This document shows positions 39,801 to 54,400 of a DNA stretch of 64,000 nt, one piece after another; the stretch's first letter is position 1; each line of letters opens with the position of its first letter. A program made the translations under genes and the position numbers. The stretch is taken from contig CAMQGK010000634.1 in the NCBI GenBank assembly GCA_947000775.1, positions 22,232,001 through 22,296,000 on the forward strand, given 5' to 3'. The DNA is from Pterois miles (Eukaryota; Chordata; Actinopteri; Perciformes; Scorpaenidae). Under the pieces are notes generated by a model. It made no database searches and was not told where the DNA came from. It saw only the letters and a program-made list of their open reading frames with translations.

Positions 39801-42800
39801 CTTTTCGCCGTCATCACTGAGCTCATGTCTTCTCTGAACGTGCTCCAGAGAGTGAATAACACTGAATAAATAAGTAATAAGCAGCAGCAGAAGAAGAGCT
39901 TCAGTCATCCAGACACAAGATAAAAAAAATTTCCATACACATTACCATACACGTCACACACTGTACCTGCATGGATTAGATTTTGTACAACATGTAGCGA
40001 GCTCTCAAAGCGCAACCTCCTCCACCCGCCCACCCACACCCACCCCCACCCACACACACATACTTGACGTTATGCTAAATATGCTAAGTGATGCAAGCTC
40101 TACGGGCGCAGCAGGTCCCTCCGGCCACTTTATGCTAATTAATGCGGTGCCGCCCTCTGCAGAGTTGCTGGACTAATTAACGATGGCTGCTGTCTGTGAC
40201 ATGTGAGCTCAGCGTCTTACTCCTTGCCGACTGCCGGGACCTCCCTTTGCCAAGCGGAGGCTTAACCTCTGTACTGCTAACACTCACACAGACAGAGTTT
40301 CCCCCAGTTCCCAATACGTTTGTAGGTCAAATGAGGGAGAAGTGGTGTTAACATGGCTGGGATTAGAAGTGCACTTGAGAGAGAACCTACAGGTGCTAAT
40401 CTAAAGGTGATGCTTGAAAGGTGGATCTCAAAGGAAAGGGGTATGAAAGGCTATATTTGTGGCTTTGGGCCAAAATAAGGACTGAGCTGAGAAGTAAGTG
40501 TTCTAAATTTAATGATAACTTGTGAGACAAAATCCAACAAGGAGCCACCTCTCTACAATCACCGAAGATGAATATGCGATGATGTGCCACCATCCTCTCT
40601 TGATGTGAGAGACTTTAAGCGCCTTCTTTCATTTAGCATTTTCATCTGTATTCAAACAATGTAGGAACGTTTGAGGGAGCTCAGACTAAAGCAGTCAAAG
40701 ACAATGATGGAGTACTAAAGCGATGAATGAGAGCTTTAATATTCAGAAAAATCAAAGCTGGAAACAGATGTGACAAAGAGAGCAAGCAGAAAAGAAAGAG
40801 AAAGGAAGTGCTTTCCCATTCCTCTTCTTAAATATCACTGGCTATTTCGAGGCAAACCTTACCTAACCCGCCCTATCTCCTGCAAGCCCATGCTTTAGCA
40901 TGCACAAAGCCACCTATGAATATTTCTCTGTGCATGTATGAGTGTCCTTGAGAGAGGAGAAAGTGTGTGTAAAGGTAGCATGTGGAGCTCTGGACCCCTT
41001 ATGCAGAGCAGATGGCAGCACTTCCTCCGGCTAGATAAATACTTCACATGGGGAAATCTGTCACTGGGACAGAGAAGGGCACGCTTCCAGAAAGCCTGGG
41101 ATGGGATGAACACACAACATCACAGCACGAGCACATCACAGCGATCAGAGGCAAACGCGGGGCGGTCCGACGGGATATTTCAAAGTGGTTAAAAAAACGT
41201 TATTTGTTCTAATTTAGGCACCTGTGATTCATTTGGTTACATATTTGGGGAAAAAAAGTAAAGGAGGTACTTTAGGAGGAGAGATTATTAAAGCACTCAT
41301 GCTGCGCTCGAGTCAGTTCAGGTCAATTTAGTTTCAGTGTAATCAGTAATAAAACGTGCAAATGTGATCGGCATAATTATGATACACCGAACAGGTTTTT
41401 CAGATAAACAGCCTCTCCTGGCACCAATGATTAGCATTTTTTAATTTGAAAACAGAAACTCTATTTAATTATAGCCTCCAGACGACTATTTGTTTGTTCT
41501 CCAAATATTCTTAAATATATTCAACCATGTACTAAACATGAGATCTGCAGCTTTTCCTGAACACCAGTATGCAGGTATATAATCTACTGATCCTGTTGCT
41601 GCTTGGGAAACACACCCAAGGTATGGACATTATAAAAATGATGTGGCGTGCTGTGATATCGTTAAACCCACATGTAGTATTGACTGGGAGGCTGAAGACA
41701 TATGTCAAGTAATCAATAAGTTGTTTAAATGTTTGTGCACACAGATCTAATCTTTAATCTTTTGATAAAGTGGTCCTGACAACAATACAACTGTTTATTA
41801 CAGTTTTTGGTTGCCATGGTTGCATGGAGGAGGAAATAAACTGGATAAATACAAACAGAAACTGTTATTGAGTTAATGTTTTCAACATTATTATGCTATA
41901 TTATACATTATTTAGTTCACTCTATCGTCACCATTTTGGCACACTTACTGTATATCATGCTTTCCTGCAGAGAGATAGGGAAAGATTTGAATTGGCACAT
42001 ACAACACGTTGTCGTTCCAACCTATCACATCCTGACACTTTATCGGGACCCTCAGCATCACCTTTTGGTCGCAGTAAACACATGCGTAGTGCTGTGAATT
42101 ATACAAAAACACTTGCTTAGGATTAGGTAACAAAACCACTTACTTTAGTTCAGGTTTAGGAAAAAACATGGGCTTATAATTACTACATTTTTGTGAAGTG
42201 AAAGTGAAATGTAACATACTGGACAAAAACAGCAGCCTCCTGGATGAAAGCCTTGTTTGTTGGACTCATCCACCTCCCGTCCCGGGCCGCCTGGTGTGTC
42301 TCTTTTGCTGTTTAAACGACGTCACCACAGCACTTTCCCTGTTTACACAGTTCTTAATTGAAAGCCTGGTGCGTCTTATACTGCCGTTAAAGGGTGCCTT
42401 GTGCGGCAGTAGTACGCCGACGGCCGTGACAAAGCCTTGATATCTGACCCCCTGGGAACGAGAACAGGCTGGACCTTGACGTCTGATATCTGGCGTGGGA
42501 TAAGGACCTCTGTGTCAACTGACACTTCAGACAACACGACATAATCGTCTTGATCGTGAATTGTTCTGTGCCACTCCTGATGCTGAAACACGTGCTGTCT
42601 TCTGATGCTTGTCATTATTCTTATCGCTTGGATAATAAGTTTTAACAGGTAGACAGACATCGCTACCTACAGTACCATACGGTGGCTGTGACGCATGCAA
42701 ATGGAAAAAAAAAACGTTTACAACTTGGACAACACAGATGTTGCATTAAGCAAATGGGGACATGCATTCAACAGTTTGACAACACATTTGCAGCATAAAG

Positions 42801-45800
42801 CAAATACAGACACAGTGCAAGTTGCTAAACTACTGCTGGTTGCCTGGCAACTGCTCCCGGCCGAGAAATAGTCCAGCACACAACCTCCCATGAAATAGCA
42901 GATTAAATTACAGATTAACCCCCTGAGACCTGGCAATCCTGACCGACATTACTGACTTTAAGAGGATGTAGCGCGCTAAAGTAAAGGCACTCGTATCATG
43001 TGACACTGGAAATCCAATCCAGTTACGCTAAATTTTGTCGGGAAAAAAACTGGCATGGCCATTTTTGAAGAGGTCTCTTGACCTCTGACCTCAAGATATG
43101 AGACTGAAAATGGGATCTACGGGTACCCACGAGTCTGCCCTTTACAGACATGCCCACTTTATGATCAGTTGTGCAGTTGTGGTCAGAAACCATGCAGCCT
43201 CATGAAAATTTACAGCCATGAACTAAAGACCTAGGATATTCAGAAGACACATGATCAAATCACATGGCTTTTTCTATTGTGTTCCTCAACGTCTTTGTGT
43301 GTTTGTGTTTTATTTTGGAGGGATTTTTGACCATGTATATCAATTCTTATAAAAAAAGGTTAAATGTAGCACCAAATCTGTGCAACCATTTATGATAATA
43401 ATAGAGCGTGGGAATGACCATCATATACTTCTATCATTAATCTTCTTAGCCTTTATACACTTTCACAATTTTTCTAAGAATTTTAATATTTTAATGAACT
43501 AAAAACTGAGCTACATCTCAAATTAATCTTCAGGTCCCCAGCTTTCGGATGATGTACACCACTTTTATGTGACATCTACTGTTGACCTCGTATCTCCCCC
43601 TAAAGACTCCTTGTACACTCAATTATGATATAACATGTTAATTATAAATATAAAAGATCATTTCAGAGCTTTAGAGGGACTGGTAGGCAGGCTTTGTTAC
43701 CTTTGGACAGAGCCAGGGTAGCTGTTTCCCCTGTTTCCAGTCTTCATGCTAAGCTAAGATAACTGGCTATATTAGAAAAACAGATATGAGAGTCTCCTCT
43801 AAGCCTTTGACAAAAAGTGAATCAGCATATTTCCTAAAATGTCAGACTACAGTATGGCTTCAAGTTGCAGTGCACTGAGCTCTCAGCCACAATAGCTACC
43901 ATTGTACAGGATTATTTGAGTCTCCAACCAGTCAAATGGATTTGGGGCAGTTGTAGTTCAGTGGGTTGAGCGGCTTGGCTCCTACTGTCTGCATGTCAAA
44001 GCGTCCTTGAGTGAGACACTGAACCCTCGGGTGCTTCACAGCAGCCCACTGCTCCTAAAGCTTCGTATGCGTTAAATACAGAGGTCAAACTTCATGAATG
44101 TACCTGTATGTATAGTATATGAGGATTCTAATAGTTTTTTATTTATGTCAAATCAGGCATATGTATGTTTTATGGATCAGATATCTTTATTTTAGAGCTA
44201 TTTCCACAAGCGTTTGATTTTTAGAAACAGATTTACAGGAACAGACGGGATATGTGAAGCACAAAAGTAAAAAAGCAGTCAAGTGAAAGATGTGTATGAC
44301 TCCCTAACAGTGTTTGTGTACATGTTAACACACTTGAATGTTCATTGGTGTTCAACAATGCCACAGATGTTGTCTGCGGCACTCCGCTTGTTATTTGCCC
44401 GAGCTCTCCTGAAGCGCAAACACACACACCAGCACCCTCTCTCTCCTTCACACACTCTCTCTCGCTCCACTCAAGGTTTCTACTCATGTAATCCTATTGT
44501 TGTCACTAAAATGGCCAGGAATATCCTCTGTTAAAGCTTGGCAGTGTGTGGAGAGTGGGTGAAACATTTTGGCGGCGGCGTTCGGTGTGTGTGTGTTATT
44601 TACAGACTTCTAACATTCCTTTCCTTGACACCCTGCTACGTCCCCTCGTTTTCTGAGCATTTGGACACCAGGCACTAGTGTTGCTATGGCAACACCCCTG
44701 CCAAATTTATTGGCGGTGGGGGCTGGAGTACAGGGTTAGGGGTAGGGTTGGATGATATCTAGGTCAAATGTGTAAACATGTTTGTTGTTGTTTGTGTTTT
44801 TTACTACAAAACACAATACTTTTGGTTACCTACACATCAAGGGTATGAATCATAAAAAAATACTTTATGAGCACCTTATTTTATGTATAAAAACTTGACT
44901 GTGCCTTATGTGTGTTTCTGTGTACATACTGCATAAGCATAATAGTGAGACTGCGTTTGTACTGATGGACATTTGAGCTACTGACCTTTCTGTGCCAGCG
45001 AAGCATTGGGTTCATATTTGTCCACCAGCACCTGGACTTGCTCTGGTTTGAGAGGAGGGTAGAGTATCTCGTTCAGACGAGGATCACGCTGTTTACTGTT
45101 AATAAACTCCGTCATCTGCTCCACACTGAGGTATGGACGACTCTTAGCCCCCCTGAGGAGAGAGGAGAGGATAAGATGAGGAACAAAAAGAAAGAAAACA
45201 GGGAGGGATAGTGGGTGGGATGTGGGCACAACAAGAGAGTTAAAATATTTCGATGTGAGAAAATGAAACGAGGAGAAGATGATGGAGGGAGGAGCGGTAA
45301 TTAAAGCAGCACAGGGATCTGGAAAGGGAGAGCAACAGAAGCGCAAAGGAGCGGAGGATTAAATCTTGTGTTGAGTAAATTATGAGATTTGATTAAAACG
45401 CCTTTCATATCTATGCCTGCACCACTAAATTATCATTCTCCATATCCTCCTGGCTCTCATGGCATCTCACTTAACTGTGATTAAAAACCTAGATTTATGA
45501 CTGAGTGGCCCCGGTCATGACGGCATGCTGCCTCAGCTGACGGTCCCTCTGGGCCGAGGGGCAGCTCAGCATGAGCAGCCACCCTACCAGGCTCCACCAG
45601 TCACAACTGGGGCCATTACAACACACTTTTATGTACAAATTAAACGCTTATACGACTCTAATGGGTAAGAACAGGTGTCTTAAACATGCAAAGCCATTTC
45701 GCCCTAAAAAGGATGGCAGCCATTATCTAGCAGCCAGTCTGAAACGAGCAACAGATGGCTGTGAAAAAAATTATATTAAAGTCATCACTCTCACATTATT

Positions 45801-48800
45801 TAAGGTTTTTCAATCAACTTTTCCTCTAAACTGGGACTTAGTGCATTTTGTTAAGGTTTAAAAGACAATTACTTTTTAAAATTTGTTTATTCTATCAATT
45901 GTTTCAAATATTTAATCATCACATATTTTTTAATCTTATCAAAATGTACCTTTAAAGGGAGATCTGTCAAGTATTTAATACTCTTATCATCATAGGAGTG
46001 GGCTAATATGCTTGTTTTATGCAAATGTATGTATATATTTGTTATTGGAAATCAAATACTAACACAAAACAATGACTAATATTGTCCAGAAATCCTCACA
46101 GCTACTGCATTTAGCATAAAAAATATGCTCAAATCATAACATGGCAAACTGCAGCCAAACAGGCTGTGCTGACACACTACATCCCCATAAAGTGGGAATA
46201 AAAGTGGGCTGTAAAGGGGAGAGTCATGGGTACCCATAGTGTTCACATATCCTGAGGTCAGAGGTCAAGGGACCCCTTTGAAAATGGCAATGCCAGTTTT
46301 TCCTTGGATTCCTTGGGTTTTATAGTTTCATATGATGTCAGTATCTTCACTCTAGCTTTAAAACTGAGCCCGCTACAACTTAAAAATTGCACATTACGTT
46401 AAAGTGTTAACTTTGACAGACCTACTTTTTTCATCATGCAAAGATATACGTGATGCATATCATCATGTAGACACATTTGTTTTGTTTTCATCGCTCTGCT
46501 TCCTCCCCTCCCTCTCCTTCTTTCTCACACATCCTTGACACTAACTTTTCAAAGACAACTGAGGGATACGTGGCTCTTACACGTCAGAGAAGATGTGGTC
46601 CAGCTCAGATCGAGGGCAGATGTTGCTCAGGAACATGTTGTAGACCTCTGGAGTGAAATCCTCTTGGGGGATGGAGTCATTCTGCAGCAGACAACAGGTC
46701 AACATGGTCACATACTGTACATGGTCCACACATACACATACATACTGTTCATACAATTCACAGGTCAGCAGATGGCCTTGTGGGTAGAGACATCAGGGAA
46801 GAACTACAAATCTACAGCATCTGTAGGTTCAGAATTGATCCACTAGTGCTGCACTTCTATTTCAGCGTAGTGCATGCACCATCACAGCTTGTACGTCTCT
46901 CTTACTTTTTTGGGCCTTGTGTACAAGTTTTCCATGTTGGACTCATCAAACCTTTGTAACTGCACAAGATGGATCTTTCTAGAGCTGCAACAATTAATAA
47001 ATTAGATGTAGACTATTAAATTAATCACCAACTATATGGATAATCAATCGGTTTGAGAAAATTTTTAAGAAGAAAAAAGTTAAAATCCTCTGATTTCAGC
47101 TTCTTGAATGTGAATATTTTCTGGTTTCTTTACTCCTCTGTGACAGTAAACTGAATATCTTTGAGTTATGGACAAAACATTTGAGGACATAATCTTTGGT
47201 AGACACTGATCAACAGTTTTCATCAATCAACATTTGATTAATCGAGAAAATAGTCAACATTAATCGACAATGAAAATAATCCTTATTTAGTGGCACCCTT
47301 AGATCCTTCTATGTGCACAAGCCAAGACCTGTCTATCATCCTGTGGGATGCTCTATAGCTGACCACAACCTCTAGTCTCCCACTGGAAGCAGTTACATGC
47401 ATATAAAGTTCAAATTAACTATCTGCAATTTAAACCTGGACTTGAACAAAAAAAGCTGTGTCCAGTTCTCCCTGTCGAGCCATCAGAGCCAAACAGGTCT
47501 GATGAAGACACAGTGTGTTCAGCAGCAGGCGACAGCATTGAGCCAAAGAGAAACAGAGCAGAACCAAATACAGGGAGAAAAGAAGATGAGCAAGGATGCA
47601 CCGAGGGAGGGGGGTTGCAAGAGGTCAAGCCCCGCCAAAGTCATCCTAAAGACCTTGGTGCGAGCTAACTTGTGTATGTGCTTTTCCCTGTGAGTGTGTG
47701 TGTTTAAGGGATTAACAGCACTACCATTTAGTCGTAATTACTTGCGCGTTGGAACAACAGCAAATCCCACCAGACCTTCATACGGCAACGCGTCCGTACC
47801 TCCTGCTCTCTCCCTGTGCTAATTATGTATAGCTTGTTTCTGTGTGTCTGTTTGTATTTCCTGTGTATGTGTGTTTGTGTTCACTCTGTTTGTATTCCAA
47901 AGCCATTCATTACCGCTACAACGCGTCTGCGCTACTGTGCGTGCATATGTTACCGAATGTGTTCAGAACTGCATTAAACAGCATCTTCCTCATTTCCAAA
48001 CATGCAAATTACTCGCTACTGCTGGAGTACAGAGATTGCTTGCAGAGTTGGGGGACTGATTACACCCCTTATGCATGACGGGGCAGCTCCTCTCTAGTGG
48101 AATCTGTGAGAGGTTAAGATAAAACAGCTTTTATCATTGCCATTGCTCCCACTGGGTCTATTTGTTTCAAGGCCAAATCAGTTCTGAGTGGGAAGTCATG
48201 CGGACATCCAGAAAATAAGACTCCAAACAAATGAACAAATCAGCTGCTGTTTTGGGAGAATAAAGAATGAGCTGGACGGTGAGAGGATAGACTGATGGAT
48301 GGATGGAGAAGATGAAAGAGCTTGGAGGCTGAGATAAGACAGAGAGGCAGAGAAAGAGGGACACAGACAGGAGGGGGACAAGGAGATTCAGTGTTTTGGT
48401 GTCTCACTCTGCCAGAAGGGAGGTTACAGTTTTCCAGGGCTGTTTCCACTCGCTTCCTGTCTGCTGAGAACATCCTGAAGATACTGCGGGGGACACAAAA
48501 ACACAACCCGAGTGAGTGATCACAGAAAACGCCACACAGACAGAGGAGCTCCCACTCTGATCCTCTGTGTCGAACTGTGGCAAAGTTCTGTCGGAGCAGC
48601 GGCAAACGGTAACAAGGACAGAAGGGTGAAACTTAAGCTGATACAACTACATAGTAGTGGGGAAAATGAAAAAGAAAATGCCAAGATGAAAAATGAAACT
48701 AATATATGCAGAACAAGAAAGGAAGATCTGAAAAAAGACAATGTGGGGAAAAGAATAAAACTAATTCAGTCGAATATAACAGCCCTGCAATAAATGCTTT

Positions 48801-51089
48801 ATTCATGAAGGCTGTGTTATATTCAGTTTTTCTTGAAACTGTTTTAGAGAGCTGCTGAGTCAACTTCCTGTGCATTATGGAGGCTGTAATTTTACCATTA
48901 TACTAAGAGGTGTTTCTACTAGGGCTGTCAATCGATTCAAATATTTAATGGCGATTAATTACATGATTGTCCATAGTTAATTGTGACTAATCGCATATTT
49001 ATTGTGCATTTTTTATCTGTTCAAAATGTAACTTAAAAGGGAGATTTGTCAAGTATTTAATACTCTGTTCAACATGGCAGTAGACAAATATGCTTGCTTT
49101 ATGTAAATGTAAAACAATGACTAATATTGTCCAGAAACCCTCACAGGTACTGCATTTAGCATAAAAAATATGCTCAAATCATAACATGGCAAACTGCAGC
49201 CCAACAGGCAACAACAGCTGTCAGTGTGTCAGTGTCTGACTTGACTATGACTTGCCCCAAACTGCATGTGATTATCATAAAGTGGGCAAGTCTGTAAAGG
49301 GGAGACTGGTGGGTACCCATAGGACCCATTTACATTCTCATATCTTGAGGTCAGAGGTCAAGGGACCCCTTTGAAAATGGCCATGACAGTTTTTCCCCGC
49401 CAAAATTTAGCAGAAGTTTGAGGCGTCATTTCACCTCTTTCCCAACATGACATGGTTGGTACCAATGGATTCCTTTGTTTTTTTTTAGTTTGACACGATG
49501 CCATTATCTCCAGTCTAGCTTTTAAACTCAGCTACAACCTCAGAAAGATTGTTTGCGTTAATGCATTAAAGAAATTAGCGTCATTAAAACAAATTAGTGT
49601 TATTGTCGCATTAACTTTGACAGCCCTAGTTTCTACAATATTTACATACAAACGTGAACACTCACACTGTCACAGTAGCATTCACTTAATGAACTTATTA
49701 AAATGTAAGTGTATGTAAGTAAATATCTACAGTATGATGTGAATACTGCTATTCAGACTGTCTCAACTCCAGATGGCAATGCCATATGTTCATAAAAAGT
49801 GAAAATGTAGTCAATCCTTTATAAAAGAAGATATAGCCTCAGACATGTTAGCGAAGATGAGCACATAAAGTTATATTGTTGTCATTGCTTCTTATTATTA
49901 TCATTACCACTGTTATCACCATTACAATGACAATTATCATTATCATTATCATTATGTCATGTTACAGTTTCTTAGACACATCCTCTCTCACCAGTTGCAA
50001 AACAAGACTTTTGTCATGGATGAATAAACATGCAGATAAAACGTTTCCACAACACATAACTAACCAGCGTATGATCGCTGTCATGTGACAAACATCTTCA
50101 AAGCATCATGTTTTCATGAGCTAAGACAGCTTTGTGACACTTTTTCAGATATCCCAGTGCTTTTTTTGTGTTGGAGATGCACAATTTTCAATGGACCTGC
50201 CTCATCCGTCATTTTGACTATAGTAAATTTCTGTGCTTCTGTGTGGTCTAGCTACTGTGCTGTTTTATTCCAGTGTATATAGACAATAAATGAAATTTAC
50301 TGCGATGAACCCCAGTGACGTTCCAGCCACTGCTGGCTGTTTAGGTCTGTTTCCGTTGGCCACGGCCTGTTGTAATTACATGCAGAGGTATTCCTGTGCA
50401 GATCCGTGAGCGCTGTGCTGTATGCTCAGCGGGAGAGCAGAGTCAAGCTGACATTAGTCAAGCTGACGCGTCCTCCCAGCTACGAGGTTAATTCCCTAAA
50501 CGGCAAGGAGTGTCTCTCTGCCTCTCTGTGTTGACACCCACTGTTTTCCTCTGCGGCTCTGAGGGAGGTTATCGCAGAAGTTCACTGTTGCGCCGCTTGA
50601 GAGCTCGACTCGACTAATGGAGACGGAGAGAGTCGGGTTTTCAGTGAGCTGATGACAAAAACTCCCAGATGGGTGAAATTCATAACAGGAAATTCTCACA
50701 TGCATCAAACACTGGCAAGGTGAAGTTATACAGTAAATGGGGCTATCCAAGGGTATACTCCCACACACACACGCACAAATCAATAAGGGTGGGAATAATA
50801 ATGGAGCAAATTTTACTGCAGAGTTGAGAGTCATGGGAAGAACAAAAGGGGGTTGCAACAGAAGAGAGGAGAAACATATTCAAATAAATGCACATATATA
50901 CGCTGAAAAATCGTGTATACTGAAGCGTATACATGCTGAGAGTAACGAGAGGAGGCAGAGGAAGCTACACATTGATCAAAAGAGCAGAGAGGTGGCAGGG
51001 GAGAGAGGGATGAGTCAGAGAGACTTACTTCTTGACGGGGATTCGGCCCTCAGGGTTGAGCTGCAGCTTCAGTCGAGTGTATCTGCACA

Positions 51090-51150
<61 letters not shown>

Positions 51151-51437
51151 ACCATACACAACATGAAATCAGTGGTTTGTGTGTGTGAGTAATGCACTTG
51201 CTCAAATTTAATTTCTCTGTGTGCGCTCGCTTGTGTGACTGATGTACATAAACATTTGGAATGTTTGTCAATGTGCAAACTCACAGTACATGCACACTTG
51301 CATGTCGCTATAACACAGAGTGGCTGACTCCCTGTGAAGATTTCTCCGTGCACAGCATGAACGTTTGGATGTTTACATGACAGGTTCAAATCGTGTGCTA
51401 ATCCCTGGAAGTCTTGCATTGGCAGCCCAGAGCCATG

Positions 51438-51468
<31 letters not shown>

Positions 51469-54400
51469 CGGCCAGCGCTGCCTTAGCTATGAATAGCCTC
51501 GCTGCAACAGGAGCCATCATTACAGGCTGGGCTTTAAGTGGCTGCTGGCTAATAATTAATATCCATTACAGTGTCCACTTCATAGGGCAGGCTGGGTGCC
51601 ACAGGCAAAGTCACCAATGACTGTAATGGTTAACAGGGCCGAAGTGTTTTTTTTTTTTCTCTAGGAAAATGTGAAGAGAGCTGGTTGATGACAGTTGATG
51701 TCAGTAAAGGTACATAAGGTCGGTTTCCCGAAAAGTAAGGAAAGGCGTCTTGATGCCGTCATCTGCCTTACAACTCCCTGTATTATTCATTAAGACGAGG
51801 AAACAGATCACTTGCATCTGTCTCTGTTTTACTCGCCACTTTCTCTGTCTGTCTCACTCTGCTATCCCTCTAAAGCTGATGCTGAACCAAGAAGGTCACG
51901 AGTAGTTCACCTACAGTTATACAAATATTAATTGCTGCACATCCACTTACGTTTTTGACATGGGATTGAATGCAAATATAAAACTATAAAGCAGCTGGGG
52001 TGGGACTCACCAGAGGCCCCATGACACAATATTATCACAATACCATATTATCACAACATCATATCATCACAATATCATATTATCATGATACAATATTATC
52101 ACAATATGATATTATTGCAATATGATATTATCATGATACGATATTATCACAACACCATATTATGATACACCGCGATACGATCTGGATACAATCTTATTGC
52201 AATTTCACACATTTACACTGAGATATCTTGTCATATATTGTGATTTATTACCTTTTTTCAACTGCAAATTATGCATTTCTGTTTTATCTAATAAGATACT
52301 GCTTGTACTCTGTTCATCTCAGACTTTTCATTCACATATCTGAGGTCAGAGGTCAAGGGACCCTCTAAAATGGCCATGTCAGCTTTTCCTCACCAAAATT
52401 TAACACAACTTTGGAGCATTATTTAGCGTTGTTCCCGACAAGCTAATAAAGCTAAACCATGACATTCATTAGGTTTCATATGATACCACTCTAGCTTTTA
52501 GACTGCTACAATGGCTGAAAGACCGAATCGTGTTTGGACTGTTGCTAAAAGGTTAATAGTCTGTATAAAATAAATTATGTCCTTGTATCAATTCAATAAT
52601 ATTACCACGCAAAATATCATGATACTATGGTGTATCAGTTCCCCCCATCCCCTAAAAGCAACAACTGGTAAATAATATGAAGTTATTCTTGCATAGTCAC
52701 AGGTCTTCCCATTGTAAAACAGAGAAAACAGAGATCGCTGAGAAGCCTTGAGAATGTTTGCTGCAAGAAGAAATCTGCATCGAGTATAAAATATCCAGAC
52801 TTTTCCTCGTCATGATTCCACGTCCGTTCATGTCCGTGTGGCCGTCATTGCGGAAAGCATAACCGAAGCTTAACTCTCTGCTCACTCCTCCCTTTCCAAG
52901 ACTGCGGTAACGTGAGCCGCCGAGCGACGGAAGTCAGATGGCGGCTAGCGGTACCACAGTTTTACACTCTGTAAAATGTTACCGTAGTTTCACAAGCTTG
53001 CCAGAGAACGATGGTGGCCTTCAGTTAACGGAAAAACATGAAAGGCTCTCTCTGAAGTTAATGTTTGGTTTGTCCATTCTGGACGACTGTAGAAACATAG
53101 CGGAGCAACACGGCTCCATGAAGAGGACCTGCTCCCCATGTAGATCCAGCCACCGGGAAGAGGGTAGGTTGTTGATCCCAATGTCCATAGTCGCCAAACG
53201 GTGGTACTACAACTTCTGTGTTCTTCATGTGACGTCAAAAAGACTTTTCCCATAGAATTACATTGAGAGACGTCTGTACCTCAGTGGATTTTTTTTTTTT
53301 TTTTTGAGATAAACCAACTCCGAATGCCAACTATGAACACTCTAATGGCCCGGAAGATCTGGGAACATTTCCAGGTGGAAGTCGACAAATTTTGTCTTCA
53401 TGCACCACTGAGCAACTTCCATAGGAATGAGCTGGGCCCCGCCTCCAGTGCTGTACTAGTTGCCTTTATACATCCACGATGTAGATACACAGTAAAGGGC
53501 TCATTCTAAGGTAACGAAAACACAATGATTCTTAGTTTCAGGTGATTATACACTAATGAAACATCGTCATGGATATTATATTATATTTCTGTTGATGGAT
53601 CTCCTGGGTTTTATTTCCTGTTGCTATATTAAAGCATTAAGAGCTAGCAATGAGAATTTACCTCATGCGGAAGAACATCAACGTCACCTCATGCTGTAGC
53701 AGCGCTATGACAAAGAATCGCCTAATTTGTAAGCAAGCCGTACACCAACAACTGCTGCTGCGAGCAACCAGTGTGACTGCAAAACCTGCTCTATTCAATT
53801 CTATTCAGCTCTCTCTGTGTACTATGTGGTCAATGGCCACTTTTATTGTCTCATAAGTCAATTAGACTCCTCGGGGGTGCCAGTTAATGGCTTCTGTTTA
53901 CTGATAAACAGCAGACAGCTGGGAGTTGTCACCGAGCAGAACCGAGAATACAATAAGGCAAATTCACATTTGGCTTCGTGCAGTCAGTCACTGCCCACAT
54001 AAATCAGATATGAACCGCGGGTCAGTGTGTGTGCATTCCGATCAGATCAATACGAGCGCGGTGCTGTTAGCCGTTGGACACAGTTATTACACAGGATCAG
54101 AGGTGGTGTGAGGGCGATTGATGATAACTGTCTCGCTGGACAAAGAGCCACTGATGGGGGCTCGGGGTGATTTATGTAACAGTCTGGAGCCAACAAAATG
54201 GTGACTCCACTTTAACATTTTAACACCACCTTAATTTCAGGTCAGCAGACCCGACCTCTCTAAGGATCTACTGACACAGATCGGTTATTCTCTCAGCAAT
54301 GCAACAAGAATACAGGCTACAGCGCCATATAAAGGCTCACTCACACAAAGCTGAGATGCACAGAGTCAAGTTCATGAACTAATATATATTTCCAGCTGTT

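Noticed and set aside
43945..44040. Possible tRNA gene
   Set aside because: A-box-like start only; no B box (GGTTCGAANCC), no cloverleaf; better explained as a SINE fragment.
52938..53255. 105-codon plus-strand frame starting MAASG
   Set aside because: Lies wholly inside a dispersed repeat that also occurs at 13 kb without an equivalent frame.
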